From NCBI GenBank assembly GCA_000697665.1, contig KL197711.1, positions 1,174,761 to 1,238,760 of the forward strand: 64,000 bases of DNA. The letters are read 5' to 3'. Below, one piece after another: positions 34,195-45,189 of the stretch (its first letter is position 1; each line of letters begins with the position of its first letter). The stretch is from Jaapia argillacea MUCL 33604 (lineage: Eukaryota > Basidiomycota > Agaricomycetes > Jaapiales > Jaapiaceae). Made by a program: the position numbers and the translations under genes. Under the pieces are notes generated by a model, which saw nothing but the letters and a program-made list of their open reading frames with translations, was not told the DNA's origin and made no database searches.

Positions 34195-37100
34195 GGCGTC
34201 GCAGTTCCTATTTATTACGCAGCATCCTTTCGGTCTCATGGTTTCAGCATCTTCCCTGGTCTCCTCGTCGCATCGCATCGTCTCACCACGCACACAACGA
34301 ATACCACCATCGCACGATGATACCCTCCTCATTACAACTACTCTCGGCCACGCTCGAACGCATCGATATCAACGTTTATCTCATTACGCCTCCTTGCACG
34401 ACCACCCCTAATTTGGCAATCGCCCTTACTTATCGTCATTTATCCTCATCTTTGCATTGCATCGTCATTCATCGCTCTGGTCGTCGGCCCGTCTACGCAA
34501 ATTGATATCGTTGCCCGTTCGTGGCCCCGCTGTCTTGTCTTCAAACTACCCATATCATCCTACCCTATCACCCCTCGCGACGCCTTGCCTCATGCACCAA
34601 AATGTCCCATAATGTCTCTTCGACGACTCGCTCGCCTTGTACCAACATGTATTTGTATATCGGTCTCGTCGCCCACGCCATTATTTGTTCGGCCTTGTAC
34701 GCAACGACACGACACGTTACTTTATGACACCAGGACTATCCGCCTTATTGTTTGTTTCTTTTCGGGTTTCGGCTGTATGTTGGGGAGTTTGGCTGGTTGA
34801 TTGGTGTCCCGGGTGGGGATTGGGGGGAAGGACTGGGGGTTTCTCATCGCATTGACTTGTCACTCCATCCGGTTACCTTCTATCCTTATTCTTTACATTG
34901 CGGGGACTTTTCATACAGAGACTTTAGGAATTTCCATCATACTCTTTTTGACGCTTATCCAGTCAACATTGTAATAACTTGTACTCTTAGCTTGTGCAAA
35001 GTCAATCATAGGTTATGGATCAAACAAAATGCATGTGTGACCAAGGCTCGAGAATTCGCTTCTTCGATCTGAGTGCAGAAAGGGTTGCCCCTTTGTTGGA
35101 CATCGATGTGTCCGACAGAAAGTTTGCTGCAAGGTGGGGTCCTCTTTTTTTCGTAACCCTGCAGCAACCAATAGCCGTATCTGTCAAGCATGTTCAGGCG
35201 CAAAGGGAATTGCATTCCTGCGCCCCTGAGCGTTGAGCTGTTCCAGGGCATGGAATGGACGGGACTCGGGTGCATTTGGTACTTTAATTTTGGGGGAGGA
35301 TACCCATTGACGTCCAAGGAATGTTCATTGCCCCAAGTATGTTGAGGAGTGCGTCATCTGAGAGGGGGACCATCGTCAAGTTTACTCCCCTTGTTTCTTT
35401 TTCGCGAAGAACGGAAAACCGGTCCTTTGAGTATACCGGAGTTGGTGAACAAACGGGGTACACAAACGGCAATGATTGTGGAGGAGTCACAATGATATGA
35501 CCGAGGCCTAGACAAGGCTCCTTATTCAAAAATGGGATGGTTCGCTATTCCTGCTGTCCGCTGAACGGCGCGAAGTCCAGCTCCAAAGCAAACCGCCTAC
35601 TGTACCTATCGTTTCGGTTGCAAATGATTCATCTCGTCGTCACCCTTCTCGCTCCACCAATAATGCAAGGCCTAGACAAAACAGAAATGGTATAGTCGGG
35701 TGAGAGGTGACTCGGAGGGCTCCAACCTGGAATGCGTTTCGAACATAATCGGCGCGTGTTGATTCTTGGAAGCACCTTCCGCGTTTATGAAACCTTCGCG
35801 CAGTCTTGTGACTAGTTATGGGCGCGATTCGGAACTCGCGAATATACCTCTTCAAGGAGCCTATGATGTTCGAGGGCTCTGAATGAACCGGATTTTCGTC
35901 TGAAACGGATGAAGCTGTCCAAAAACAAGGGACAATTGCTACTGGCTCCCAAGCCAAAAACACTCGTACGGAAGCGGGAAGTAATGGTCGTGCCAAAGGA
36001 CGGCTAACAGCCACGTAGATTCCGAGACATGCTGCTTACAATGCTACACGGTGCCATTTTGGCAACAGTAAGTGGGCTGACCCGGTAATGGGCGGTTGTA
36101 ACAGGAGGCTCATGCGGGAGGGACGTGAACCTTCGTTTCGATGGGAAGGTCGTCGTCATGAAACCATGAAACGAAAACCGCGATGAAGCTCTGGGGTAAA
36201 TGCGGGGAAACTGGAAATGAAATGAGCGGATGAAAGGTTCAGCAGAATCATGCCCTTGCCGTGGATGTGCATCACAGGGGGAGCGGGGAGACCAGGGGAC
36301 GAACACCGTCTGCGATTAGCAGAGTGTGATGTTCCGAAGAGATCGCCGTGTGGAGAATCTCCTCCACGCGAGGCTTGATGGGAGTTTCAATTGATATCCC
36401 TTGGGAGGGATGGTCTTTAAGAATAACTACCCCTGGGTCGGAGGAGTGCCAGAATTGAAGGAGGATGATCGTGTCACACGAACATTGCAACCACAAATCT
36501 TTAGTAAACCCCTAAATAGGGAAGACTCAGCTTCATGAGAAGCGTAAGCCGCGGGGGATTGCCCAAAGGTTCCCCCGAAGTGACACCGCGATGGAGACTC
36601 GGAACAGGACACGCGAGGGCAGAAGATGCGGAAAGCACGGGTGTAAGGTGACCCTTTAAGCTTTCGATGGGAAGGGAGGGAGGTGGGATTCGTTGCGTGA
36701 AGGTGGGAAGGCTCGCGTGCGAGAGTAAAAACGGAACGCATGGAGACGGATGGTGCTGGGTGGTGAATGATTCGGAGCTGGAGAACGATCAGGACGTACA
36801 CTGGGGTGGCACGTACGGCAGGTGCCCTCAACCCACAAGAAGTAAGTCTCACATAGATAACACCGTAGATATCCCTCACATGGAGGCGGACCGCGACGGG
36901 ATACAAGGGAGTCCCGAGGAACGTTGCCGCTGAGCATTCAGATCAACAACATGTGGTGACATCAGACCAGAAGGATCGACAAGAGAAGTTGCCCACAAGT
37001 GAGAGGCCGGTGGCACATGGAGGTTTGTCCGTGAATAAGCCAGTAGACTACCGGTCAAAAGTAACGATAAGATGACAGCCGGTGTCGGGGATCAACTGCG

Positions 37101-38573
37101 AGATGCTTCGCATAAGATATGAGGTTACGCATGAATCACTGATATATAAGAATAGGTTGTGCGATAGGGAAATGCTGACTGGTCAATCTGTTGGGTTAAA
37201 TCGCCGTCACGATCGGATTTAAGCACATATTTTGGGGAACCTGAAGACTCACAAAAACGTTGCAATGGACGAACTCCCAAAACTGGCATCTCAAGTATCG
37301 GTAAGGAGGGTAAGTGAGTCTTGACGGCGGGTTAAGAGACACTCCCCCCAAAAAAAACCCCCCAAAGAGTGCACTATTGGGAATTACACCAAAGCGACAA
37401 GGGTAGAGGGAGTTTGATTCCGATGCTAGGTAGATGTTTGTGAGTGTCGTTTATCGAGCAGCAAGCAAGTTGTTGGACTCGGACACCAGGAGTGGCAGGA
37501 AGGTCGACTCGCGTCGAAGTCAGGCACGTGCTGCATACGTAAAGGTCATGGGTCAGTACCAGTCAGTACTTCAGTATTGAACCCAGTCTGCTGCAAAAAT
37601 CCTTCGTGTGGACAAGCGCGGCCTTGGCTCTTTCACGCCGAAGGTACCAGTGCCAGTACATAGCTAGCATAATGCTGGACGCGTGGCAACTTAAGGGTAA
37701 AATTGTCGCATCGTTTGTTGTCCTCCCATAACCAAACGATTTTTGCGGTTTGAGGCATGGACCATAAATCCACTACCATGTTTACACCGCCGGAACTTCT
37801 GTCGCTACTTGTCAGATCGGTTTGCGCACATCCTAGCACCGAGATTTGCTCGCTGATTTGGAGTCCAACTGTGCACAAGATTCCAGCTACGCTCATTTCA
37901 GTAGATCTATCAGAGGACCTGACTCAAACCCTCCTAGTTTGACTTGATCGGCCTCTGGCTGATCATAGTATGGTGAGTTCATTTATTCTCCTGTGCCGCT
38001 TTGGAAGTCGTGATGGTATGCGGTACATGCGTCTTTCCATCTTCCGTGCTCCCCTCAGTCCCAATAGAGAGTGTGATAATTCCATACATCGACACCCTGC
38101 TGGATGGGAAGAAATTCGACTGCAGCTGCGATCGGTATGTCGCTTCCGAGTCGCCTTTGGCCCTCTCCTTTTTGGGAACTGGCTGTTTACCGTCATGTCG
38201 GGGTGAGCCATTAAAACGCACATAGGTCTTGGTGGGGTGGTCGAGGGCTGGGATGAAGGTACGTCGATTCCCCATATGGCGCCCTTGGATTCCCGCCAAT
38301 CTTTTCGCCAAATGCAACTTGAAGTGGTGTTGCTTCAGATCAACTGATCTCCCTCCCATTCTCAGACGTCGCATATCTTCCCCTGCGGAAATGTATTGGG
38401 CGGAGGCGAGAGGTTTAGAACCATCCATGGGCGGATAGTGCCCAAGTTCTTCATAGATTCGTGAAATTTATTCACTCCTGACCTGACCCTCCTTGGGCTC
38501 CATCACAGTACATGGAATCAAAATTTCGAGACGAGATCATTGACCTTTAGTCTCCTTCAGTCTGTAAGACTCC
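34195..38573. other. Gene-poor 4.4-kb region
   Basis: After the 3' UTR of the ECL1-like gene I find no complete gene. A minus-strand exon pair at 35606-35905 is listed as a candidate. A 149-codon minus frame at 37979-38428 (starting MDGSKPLASAQY) is the longest open frame, but it has no recognisable domain and I do not call it a gene. No repeats with clear ends were seen. Confidence 0.4.
35606..35905 (-). CDS. Candidate 3' exons of a small unknown protein
   Basis: A minus-strand frame reads SNIIGSLKRYIREFRIAPI and, probably after an intron, TRADYVRNAFQ. A clean GTTGGA...TCTAG intron then joins ALHYWWSEKGDDEMNHLQPKR with a stop at 35606-35608. The spacing of an arginine/leucine-rich helix and a later R-x-x-F helix is faintly like LYR-motif proteins, but the LYR triad itself is absent, so I name no family. 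The 5' end is not found. Confidence 0.28.
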
Positions 38574-39180
38574 TCAAGCGCGTCCTCTTCGTGACAGTAG
38601 AGTGAGAAGCTCCTGTTGTCGAGCATGGTCGACCTCACGACTTTCTTGGTGTCCGTCAGAAGGCCGCCATCGCGAGAAGACAGGCATCTGACACACCTCT
38701 GAATACTGACACAATCGATGCCAGACGTTCTTCGTGATTGAATTCGATTGTTTCCATCAGCTCGGACCATTTATCCATTTCCTCTGCGGCGTTGAGGTGC
38801 AAATATTCTTATATCAAGTTCCAAACACATCCTTACCTTGTACTGGTGGTGATCTCCACTTCTCTTCTTCCTCTGCTACCATCTGGGCAAGCCTTCCCCT
38901 GGTCTCGGATTGGAGACGATTCTTTTCCTCTCGTCTTTCCGTTTTCGCTTCCCAGATCGCCTGCTGAGCTTGTTTATGTTTCATGCAATCTTCTCTCATC
39001 TTTTGTGCCATGTCTTTAAGCCGGGATAACTGCTCTTGAATCGATCCTCCTTGACCTCCTTGATATGTCGAATCGCCTATCCCTGGTAGGTTGTCTCGAA
39101 TTGAATGCGCATCAACCAGTAATGAAACCGAGGGTGAGCTCACGGTTGCTAGCACTAGCAATTGAATCCCGGGTCGACAT
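38574..39180 (-). CDS. Small coiled-coil protein (unknown function)
   Basis: Start ATG at 39180 (MSTRDSIASASNRELTL). Four exons joined in phase give roughly 140 residues with a stop at 38574-38576. After a short Ser-rich start and a GGQGGS linker, nearly the whole chain is charged amphipathic helix: IQEQLSRLKDMAQKMREDC, KTERREEKNRLQSETRGRL, EEMDKWSELMETIEFNHEER, and HARQQELLTLLSRRGRA at the end. No membrane or signal segment is present. I do not recognise the family. The consistent helical pattern across three introns is the evidence that it is real. Confidence 0.6.
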
Positions 39181-39368
39181 GTCGTTTGAAGGAGATTGCG
39201 CGGATAATTGTTGAGAAGTGGTGTCTACAACGGGAAGGGAGGTCCGGAACGAAAGAACCGAGGTAACTTTACAAGCCGACGAGTGACTGACTTCTGAAGC
39301 TTGATCTGATTATCGTCAGTCGGGTCCGCCGAGAGAAGCACATCTATACTGTATAACACAACGTCACG

Positions 39369-40985
39369 TCAAGCCTGTGACTGTCCATCGACACCTTTCC
39401 CGCTACGGTCGTCCATCTCCAAAGCCGCAACTGCTTCTCGAACAACCAGGGATTGCAGCTGAAGCTCATCGAACTCCGTTCGAGAAGCCCTTCTTCTGAG
39501 GGTAAGTATTCTAAGGGAGAGCCAGTCTGGACAATCAGCGAGGGGAATGATAGGAGGTAAATGGGACCTCACAGTCGGCAAGCCTGCGGTAGCGAATGGG
39601 TCAGGGGCTTGGCGAAAGCGATAACCCATCGACTTACTATGATATCCGGAATGATGAATGCAGCAGGCAAAGTCATACCCATGTATACGCGCGTGGAGCT
39701 GAGGATGGAAAGGCACAGATATTAGTGGCACCGTACGTGCGAACTAAAAAAAATATTACGCGCTCCATGTACGACGCAGCCGACAGGATGTTTATGACCG
39801 ATATTACCACGAACGCTGCGATACCTGTACAGCGAGATCAGTGTTTTCTGGGTGCCGCGGCAGAACGGGGGGAATTGCCTTGTTCAATAAAGAGCTTTCC
39901 AAGATCAATTTGGAGACTCCGGCGCCGTAAATAGTGCTAATGCGAGGGCAGTGGGTGATGGACCAAAGTGGAAAGACGGCGCGACATACGACAACGATTG
40001 AGCCGATAGACAAGACATCGAAGAGGAAAACGGCGAGCTGACATCCCAATGAACCCAATAACTTGCCCGTATTATTATGACACTCACGAAGAGCCCCTGA
40101 TACTCCGAGTTGAGAGGTTACGACAATCAACATTGGCCTGAAAAAATACTCACTGCTGTTGGGAGCGCCACTTGTTTGATAAAGATATGCTCTTGTGCAA
40201 TCTTGTCGTTTGCAAAACAGCCCGATCTACCGAACTCTTGGAAGACCTCCTCAACCACTAAAGTTGGGAGAAAGTCAGGCAGCTGGAATGATAAAAATCG
40301 GACAGATGACTTACACACAAAATGAGTACCAAATATCCAAATCTGTAGGACAGTGAGTATAGAGTAACCAAAGCCCAAGATACCAAGAACTACGCTGTTC
40401 CTGCCCGTAAATGCAACAGCACGTAGTAACATGACGGCTTTTCCGTGGTCTTGTCAATGAGTTTACCAACCCCGGGCAGAAAAGTTCTCACCTTGGGCGG
40501 CAAGAGGCTGAACGAAGTGGTTAGGCGGCTTAGAAAAGACGCCTGCATAACACTCACACAAGGAATGAGGAGTGCATATAGGACACGGACGATACCGGCG
40601 CAAGTTTGCTGCTCATGATCACCCAACCATGCCCACATATGGAATGGAAAAACGCAGAGGGGCCAATATCTGCAAAATAGGTATGCCATCTTAACAGAAG
40701 TCCACCGGCGTTGGTGGATCTATAGTACGCCAGTTGTTGGTTGGGAGCGACGAGGAAAGTTACCGATCCACTTACATGTTCCCATTCCTCGTCGAAGCTG
40801 AAATATCACTCGGATTGAGGGAAATAGACATTGATTAGAAAAAAGCAGACGAACGCGATTAACCACTCGTACACTTGAACGGCATCTACAACGGCCTTCA
40901 GGTCGAACCTATCTCAAAGTGGGGAGGGAGGGACTCACAAACAGCTGTAGGATCGATGAGTGTCTGAGAATTGTCTCGGAGGAAT
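39369..40985 (-). CDS. Seven-helix membrane protein, DUF6533-like (GPCR-like)
   Basis: Multi-exon gene; the 5'-most recognised exon lies near 40950-40985 and the start codon is not resolved. The opening VYEWLIAFDEEWEHIHQRRWTSVK with following CRYWPLCVFPFHMW matches the N-terminal DUF6533 pattern. Helices in order: AYLFCRYWPLCVFPFHMWAW; a loop with QQTC; GIVRVLYALLIPCPLAAQAVMLLRA; NSVVLGILGFGYSILTVLQIW; a loop with GCFANDK; then GLFLAVFLFDVLSIGSIVVV and AAFVVISVINILSAAS. The cytosolic tail is charged (LTLRRRASRTEFDELQLQSL) and ends at 39369. Such proteins are numerous in Agaricomycetes and have no assigned ligand. One exon appears to be only 9 nt (40088-40096). Confidence 0.62.
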
Positions 40986-41624
40986 CAAGGAAGGCGCACC
41001 TGTGATACCATACCGGCCTCTGGAAAGTGAACAATCCTTGAATATCGACGTACACTTATGCGGGTCGAAGCACATACACAAGGGTGGTCCAGGCACCGAT
41101 CTCGGCGTAATGAGACAGACAGGCTGTATCACACATCTCACATCTCTTGTGGGTGGGACGACAAAAAGAAAACAACCAAAGAGGTGGTCGCAAGTAAAAG
41201 CGGCGATGAGGAAATGCAGTCCGCAACACTCCGTTAACCTGCCAAGTAGCCTCAACCGTGATGGGGGCCGTGCGGACACATGGATTTTGAACATTCAAGT
41301 TGTCTGATCTGATTCTGCCTCATCTGGATAAAGGAATTACGGATGGCTTCCAGATGAAAACATACCTCCCCGTGAATTTGGCCAGAGTATGTCCCGAGGA
41401 AGCTCGAGGAAGCTCGCAATTTATCCTTCTGCATTCTACTCAGTACAGCAACCTTTGCAGCAGCCATCGCTGAGTTTGAATATCCGTACTTCTGCAACTT
41501 GACAGTTTACCTTTGCGAGGTGGATCTCCTTGTCAGGGCGGTCCGGATCCGCGCTGCTCAAATGTTCTACAAGACTAAGTAAGTAACCAACATAATCAAG
41601 GACTTCTGGTTGGAAAGGTAGCGA
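40986..41624. other. Intergenic region
   Basis: This holds the presumed 5' region (and possibly an unresolved first exon) of the seven-helix gene and the 3' UTR of the H15-like gene. Minus frames at 41056-41497 are not convincing. Confidence 0.4.
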
Positions 41625-43448
41625 CTATGACAACGTCCGAATGGTATGAGGTAAGATAGGAACTGGAACCATTTCCATGTCATCCTCATCTCCGTCATCA
41701 GGATCATCCCCGCCCATGTCTGTTTCATCGCCTTCCTCCCGGCCTTCATCTCCAGTCACCCCGTCGCCTTCCGCGATTTCTGCAAGTTGCGCGGACAGAA
41801 GAGCAAGTTGTGCTTGTAAAGCAGCTCGTTCCTCATCAGATAGCACAGGTCCCGGTCTATGTCCGACTCCGCTGTCCTCACCCAAGACGATGGGTGGTGG
41901 GCGGCCCGCTGTACTGACATCTGCGGGAGCCGCCGGTGACGTGAACTGGCTAGTGCTTGTTGGTTGTACGAGAGATCCAAAGTTGATGGCCTTGAGAATT
42001 GTCTGAGCTGCTTCCCAAGCATCGCTCCCCTCCCCTGAATCCTCGGTGCCAATGGCGGGAGCCGCGATATCCTTGGAAGCCGAAAGCTCGGGGGCAAGTG
42101 GGGTGATGGCAGGGTCTGGCTGGGGCTGGGCACCCGACGGAGGGTATGGATATCCCGGATAACCGTATGGGTAAAGGTAGCTGCTCGATGTATATGGTGG
42201 ATGTCCGGGGACAGTGGAAGGCGGGCCGGTAGGCACCGGACTTGCAGAATGTGAACTCGATGGACGCGTGGCGAGAGGGGTATTGGTGAAGGGAGGCTTT
42301 TGTGTCGACGGCGTATGAGCCTGATGTGACTCATGTTGAGCGTATACGGTCTGAGTCTGTGGTCGCCGAGTAGTTCGGCGAGATGTCTAATCCAGAAAGT
42401 TAGAATCAGCCGAGAAGGAAAGGATGTATGAATTCACATTGCCTCCTTCCCAGTTAAGGTTTAATCGATACTTGCCACCGTTGCTCTTCTCGAAACGGCC
42501 CCTCTTATATGCTTTTTGTAGAGCTTGACTGGCAGACGGGCGAAAGTTTTGTTGCAGGGGATAATGCGCGGCCATCCAGAGAAACATATTTTTTGGAGCT
42601 AAACCCTCCGAATCGCTACAGTTTGTGAGGGCCTCGACAATCATGTCTTCGTAGCTAGGCAAATCTTCTGCAGAACTGGATGGCGGCTCGGGCGGATGTG
42701 GTGGCCGAGCAAGGGGAGAAGATGTGAAGACAGGGTTAGGGTGCTGCGGGTACACGTTGGGTGGCGGAGGCACCGGTGAGTATGAAGGGTAAGGAGACGA
42801 GGGGTGTGGTGGTGGTGGTGGTGGTGGTGGTGGGTAGTGTGGCGGGTATCCTGGTGGATGTGTGTAGTACGGCGAATGAGGGTAAGCAGCTTGGTGAGGA
42901 GGATATCCATATGGTGCGTGTGGGTAAGGGGGGTGGTAATTCGGCGGGTTAGAAGACGAAGGTGGGGCGGCTGGGCCAGCATTCGAAGGGGCAGGTGACG
43001 GCTGTGAGGGCCCCGCTATGGGCTGCTGCGGTGTAGACTGGGGAGCCGGACTGTCCTCTTTGACCGTACTGGCAGCAGAAGGAGGTGCAGACGAGGGACT
43101 CTGCTGTAGAGAATCCATAGGTGGTTCATGATTCGATGGACCACTGGGAGGATGCGGCAACGATATAGGCAAATGGGACGATGCTACATCAGACGATGTC
43201 GAGAGCGTAGGCTCATGGGTGGGAGGGGGGTATTTAGGATATGCCGACGATTCTATCTGAAGGGCAGCTATAGCAGATCGCAAGTCGGTCGGCCATATCG
43301 ATGATCTAACGTCAAGAGGGACATATGCCTCAAAATTAAGACAAATCTCTATGACTTGTGGAGGGGGTAAAAGCCTCAAGTAAGTTCGCTTCAGTGAACT
43401 TTCCTCATGCGAAGGGCCTGTTTTTTGGATGTTATTAACATTAGTCAC
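41625..43448 (-). CDS. Proline-rich protein with linker-histone-like (H15-type) winged helix
   Basis: Two exons with a GTGAAT...GATTAG intron near 42378-42433 give about 540 residues. Residues 20-75 contain a conserved-looking LLPPPQVIEICLNFEAYVPL and WPTDLRSAIAALQ. A long Pro/Ser/Tyr-rich linker follows. Near residues 275-345 lies SYEDMIVEAL, then LAPKNMFLWMAAHYP, then SASQALQKAYKRGRFEKSNGGKYRL. Its helix-helix-helix-wing pattern and the A-L-x-K-x-x-x-x-G-x-F core resemble the globular domain of histone H1/H5. Next is a basic hook (TSRRTTRRPQ). The C-terminal exon is again Pro-rich and has a helix (LSDEERAALQAQLALLSAQLAEI) and an acidic end. It is probably a nuclear DNA-binding protein. A true H1 would have Lys-rich tails, which this lacks. 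Confidence 0.68.
42808..42831 (+). repeat. (GGT)8 trinucleotide repeat
   Basis: Eight perfect GGT units. On the minus strand they encode part of a polyproline run in the H15-like protein. Read on the plus strand they give meaningless Trp/Val repeats. Confidence 0.95.
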
Positions 43449-44260
43449 TCTAAGTAATCAGCAGCTATGACAGACCAGACTGAGAAGGATGCCCATTGGC
43501 ACGGGGGTGACTGGAATAAGAGGACCGGGAGGCGTCGGTGGTCGCCTGCATCGTTGACCTGCACAGTTTTTGCACAAGGTTCTATGGAATTTCAAAGTCC
43601 TACCACGGTCATCAACAACCTGCGGTGCGCGCGTTCGACGCGTTCTCTGCCCGTCTCCTACGTGTTAAAACTGACTACTTCCACTCCGCTTGCTACTCTC
43701 GCAAATCATGGCAAATCTGTTATTTTACGGTCGTAAGGTGTTCCACTCGTCGCTCAGCGATTCGCGAGCACTACACAACATCAGCCACTTGCCAGATTGC
43801 TTCGAGTTCCCTACGGAATGGCCACGCCTCGTTGGTTGGACGTGCATATAGTGCATGTGCCTAATACACATGGTAGACGTTGGCGGGAGGCGACTTCCGC
43901 CATGCATTTAGGGGTCACATTCTCTGGAATACCATTACCACGTCGCTGAAGGCGCGGAATGACATGAGACGAACATCCTACTATTACTCACTCCAGCCAA
44001 TCTCACTACCACATGAGCTTGCATACCTCCCCAATGTACAATGGTGGCCCCGTAGCTACCTGTAGTATAGGCTAGGACAACGTAGACTCTCACCAATTCC
44101 TCGGTGCGAGATGGAACCGGCTTTCCTGGCCATGGTTCAATAACCAAACTCCACATGTTCCCCCTCTCCCTCCCCTCCCTCGTTCCAACCACTCCCGGGG
44201 GCGTCCTGTGATGGCCCTGAACTCTGTACACTCCGACTCCGGCGATACCAGAGGGGCGTC
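43449..44260. other. Intergenic region
   Basis: Upstream of the H15-like gene and downstream of the small mitochondrial-type gene. Short frames at 43467-43907 have no recognised content. Confidence 0.45.
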
Positions 44261-44780
44261 CTAGACATGGGCTGACGTCCCCGTTTGTGCGCTTTCAGGC
44301 TTTCCAGAAGAACTTTCTTGCTGGATCTCGGTAACCACAAGGTGCCTTTCCGCGGGCGATAGATTGAAGAATGAAGCTTTTTGTCGAGCCACCCATCTAC
44401 GGGCCTGCAAAGTGCGATAGGGGTCAGATGATCCGCTCAAACGCGGATGCAACCTTGTTTGATTTGACGCACCGGCTGGAATACGTGTTCGTGATCCCCG
44501 AAGTCATGGACAAAAATCTGGTATCCCAAAGCAACTATGGAGTTGAGTATAAACGTGAGTTCCAGAGGAGGAATAGATGTCACACACAAGGAATCATCGT
44601 CATGATGAGAAACTTGGAGAGTCTATGGTGGACTAGTGGACGAATAGCATCGTCGGAAGGTCCAATATTTGGCGAGTCGTGAGGCATCCATTGCTTGGGT
44701 TTTGGTCCTGTGGAAGTTCTCCGTACGGCTTGTCCAACATGAAAGCTGGGATACAGAGGTATACGGACATTTCGGAACAT
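44261..44780 (-). CDS. Small single-pass membrane protein, probably mitochondrial
   Basis: Three exons join in phase (44780-44588, 44534-44473, 44404-44261) and encode 132 residues. The first 30 residues (MFRNVRIPLYPSFHVGQAVRRTS) are Arg-rich with no acidic residue, like a mitochondrial presequence with an RR-TS type cleavage region. A membrane helix follows after residue 60 (KFLIMTMIPFALGYQIFVHDF). It leads into GDHEHVFQPARRWVARQKASFFNLSPAERHLV, a charged segment that looks conserved. The tail is Ser/Gly-rich. I do not recognise the family. The size and layout suggest an inner-membrane assembly or import factor, which is inference. Exons of 62 and 144 nt make it easy to miss. Confidence 0.55.
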
Positions 44781-45189
44781 CGAGCAAGCAGCGGACTCAG
44801 AGGGGTGTGACAGTGGTGTCAGCGTGACATGTAGTGGTCAATTATTTCAAGTCCCGACTTCAACGTCGACTGAACTTGAAGTTGCGCTTGGCTGCTATGA
44901 TCTCTATGAACGTGTCTGCCCTTTATTTGGGTCTCTCTCGCGCTGCAGTTGGTCCTCTCACAGATTCAAGCCAGAATGACTCTATGAAGCCAAAGGATCT
45001 CCACTGCGGTACGGTTTTCCGTATGCCGTGGCTTCGACCGCCCAAAATACCTTTGCCATAGGTCAGATGATAAATAACGGTCATCGGAGGGGTATATAAT
45101 CTAGGGAAGGGTTGTTCATATGAACTCCGAGTGACTTGTCTTATCAGTCTCTGCCGCCTTTTCCCCAAAGAGCTTGAGGATCGCCAAAC
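44781..45189 (+). promoter_or_regulatory. Divergent upstream region with TATA box (45093-45099) for the aldolase gene
   Basis: TATATAA at 45093-45099 lies 91 bp before the aldolase ATG and is a likely TATA box, in keeping with a highly expressed glycolytic gene. A C/T-rich stretch follows it. The opposite side should hold the promoter of the small membrane-protein gene. Confidence 0.5.

Noticed and set aside
37979-38428. 149-codon minus frame beginning MDGSKPL
   Set aside because: Open but without a domain, neighbouring exon or codon pattern that would separate it from chance. Left as unassigned.
42761-42998. Plus-strand frames with Trp and Val repeats
   Set aside because: They are antisense readings of the (GGT)8 repeat that encodes polyproline on the minus strand.
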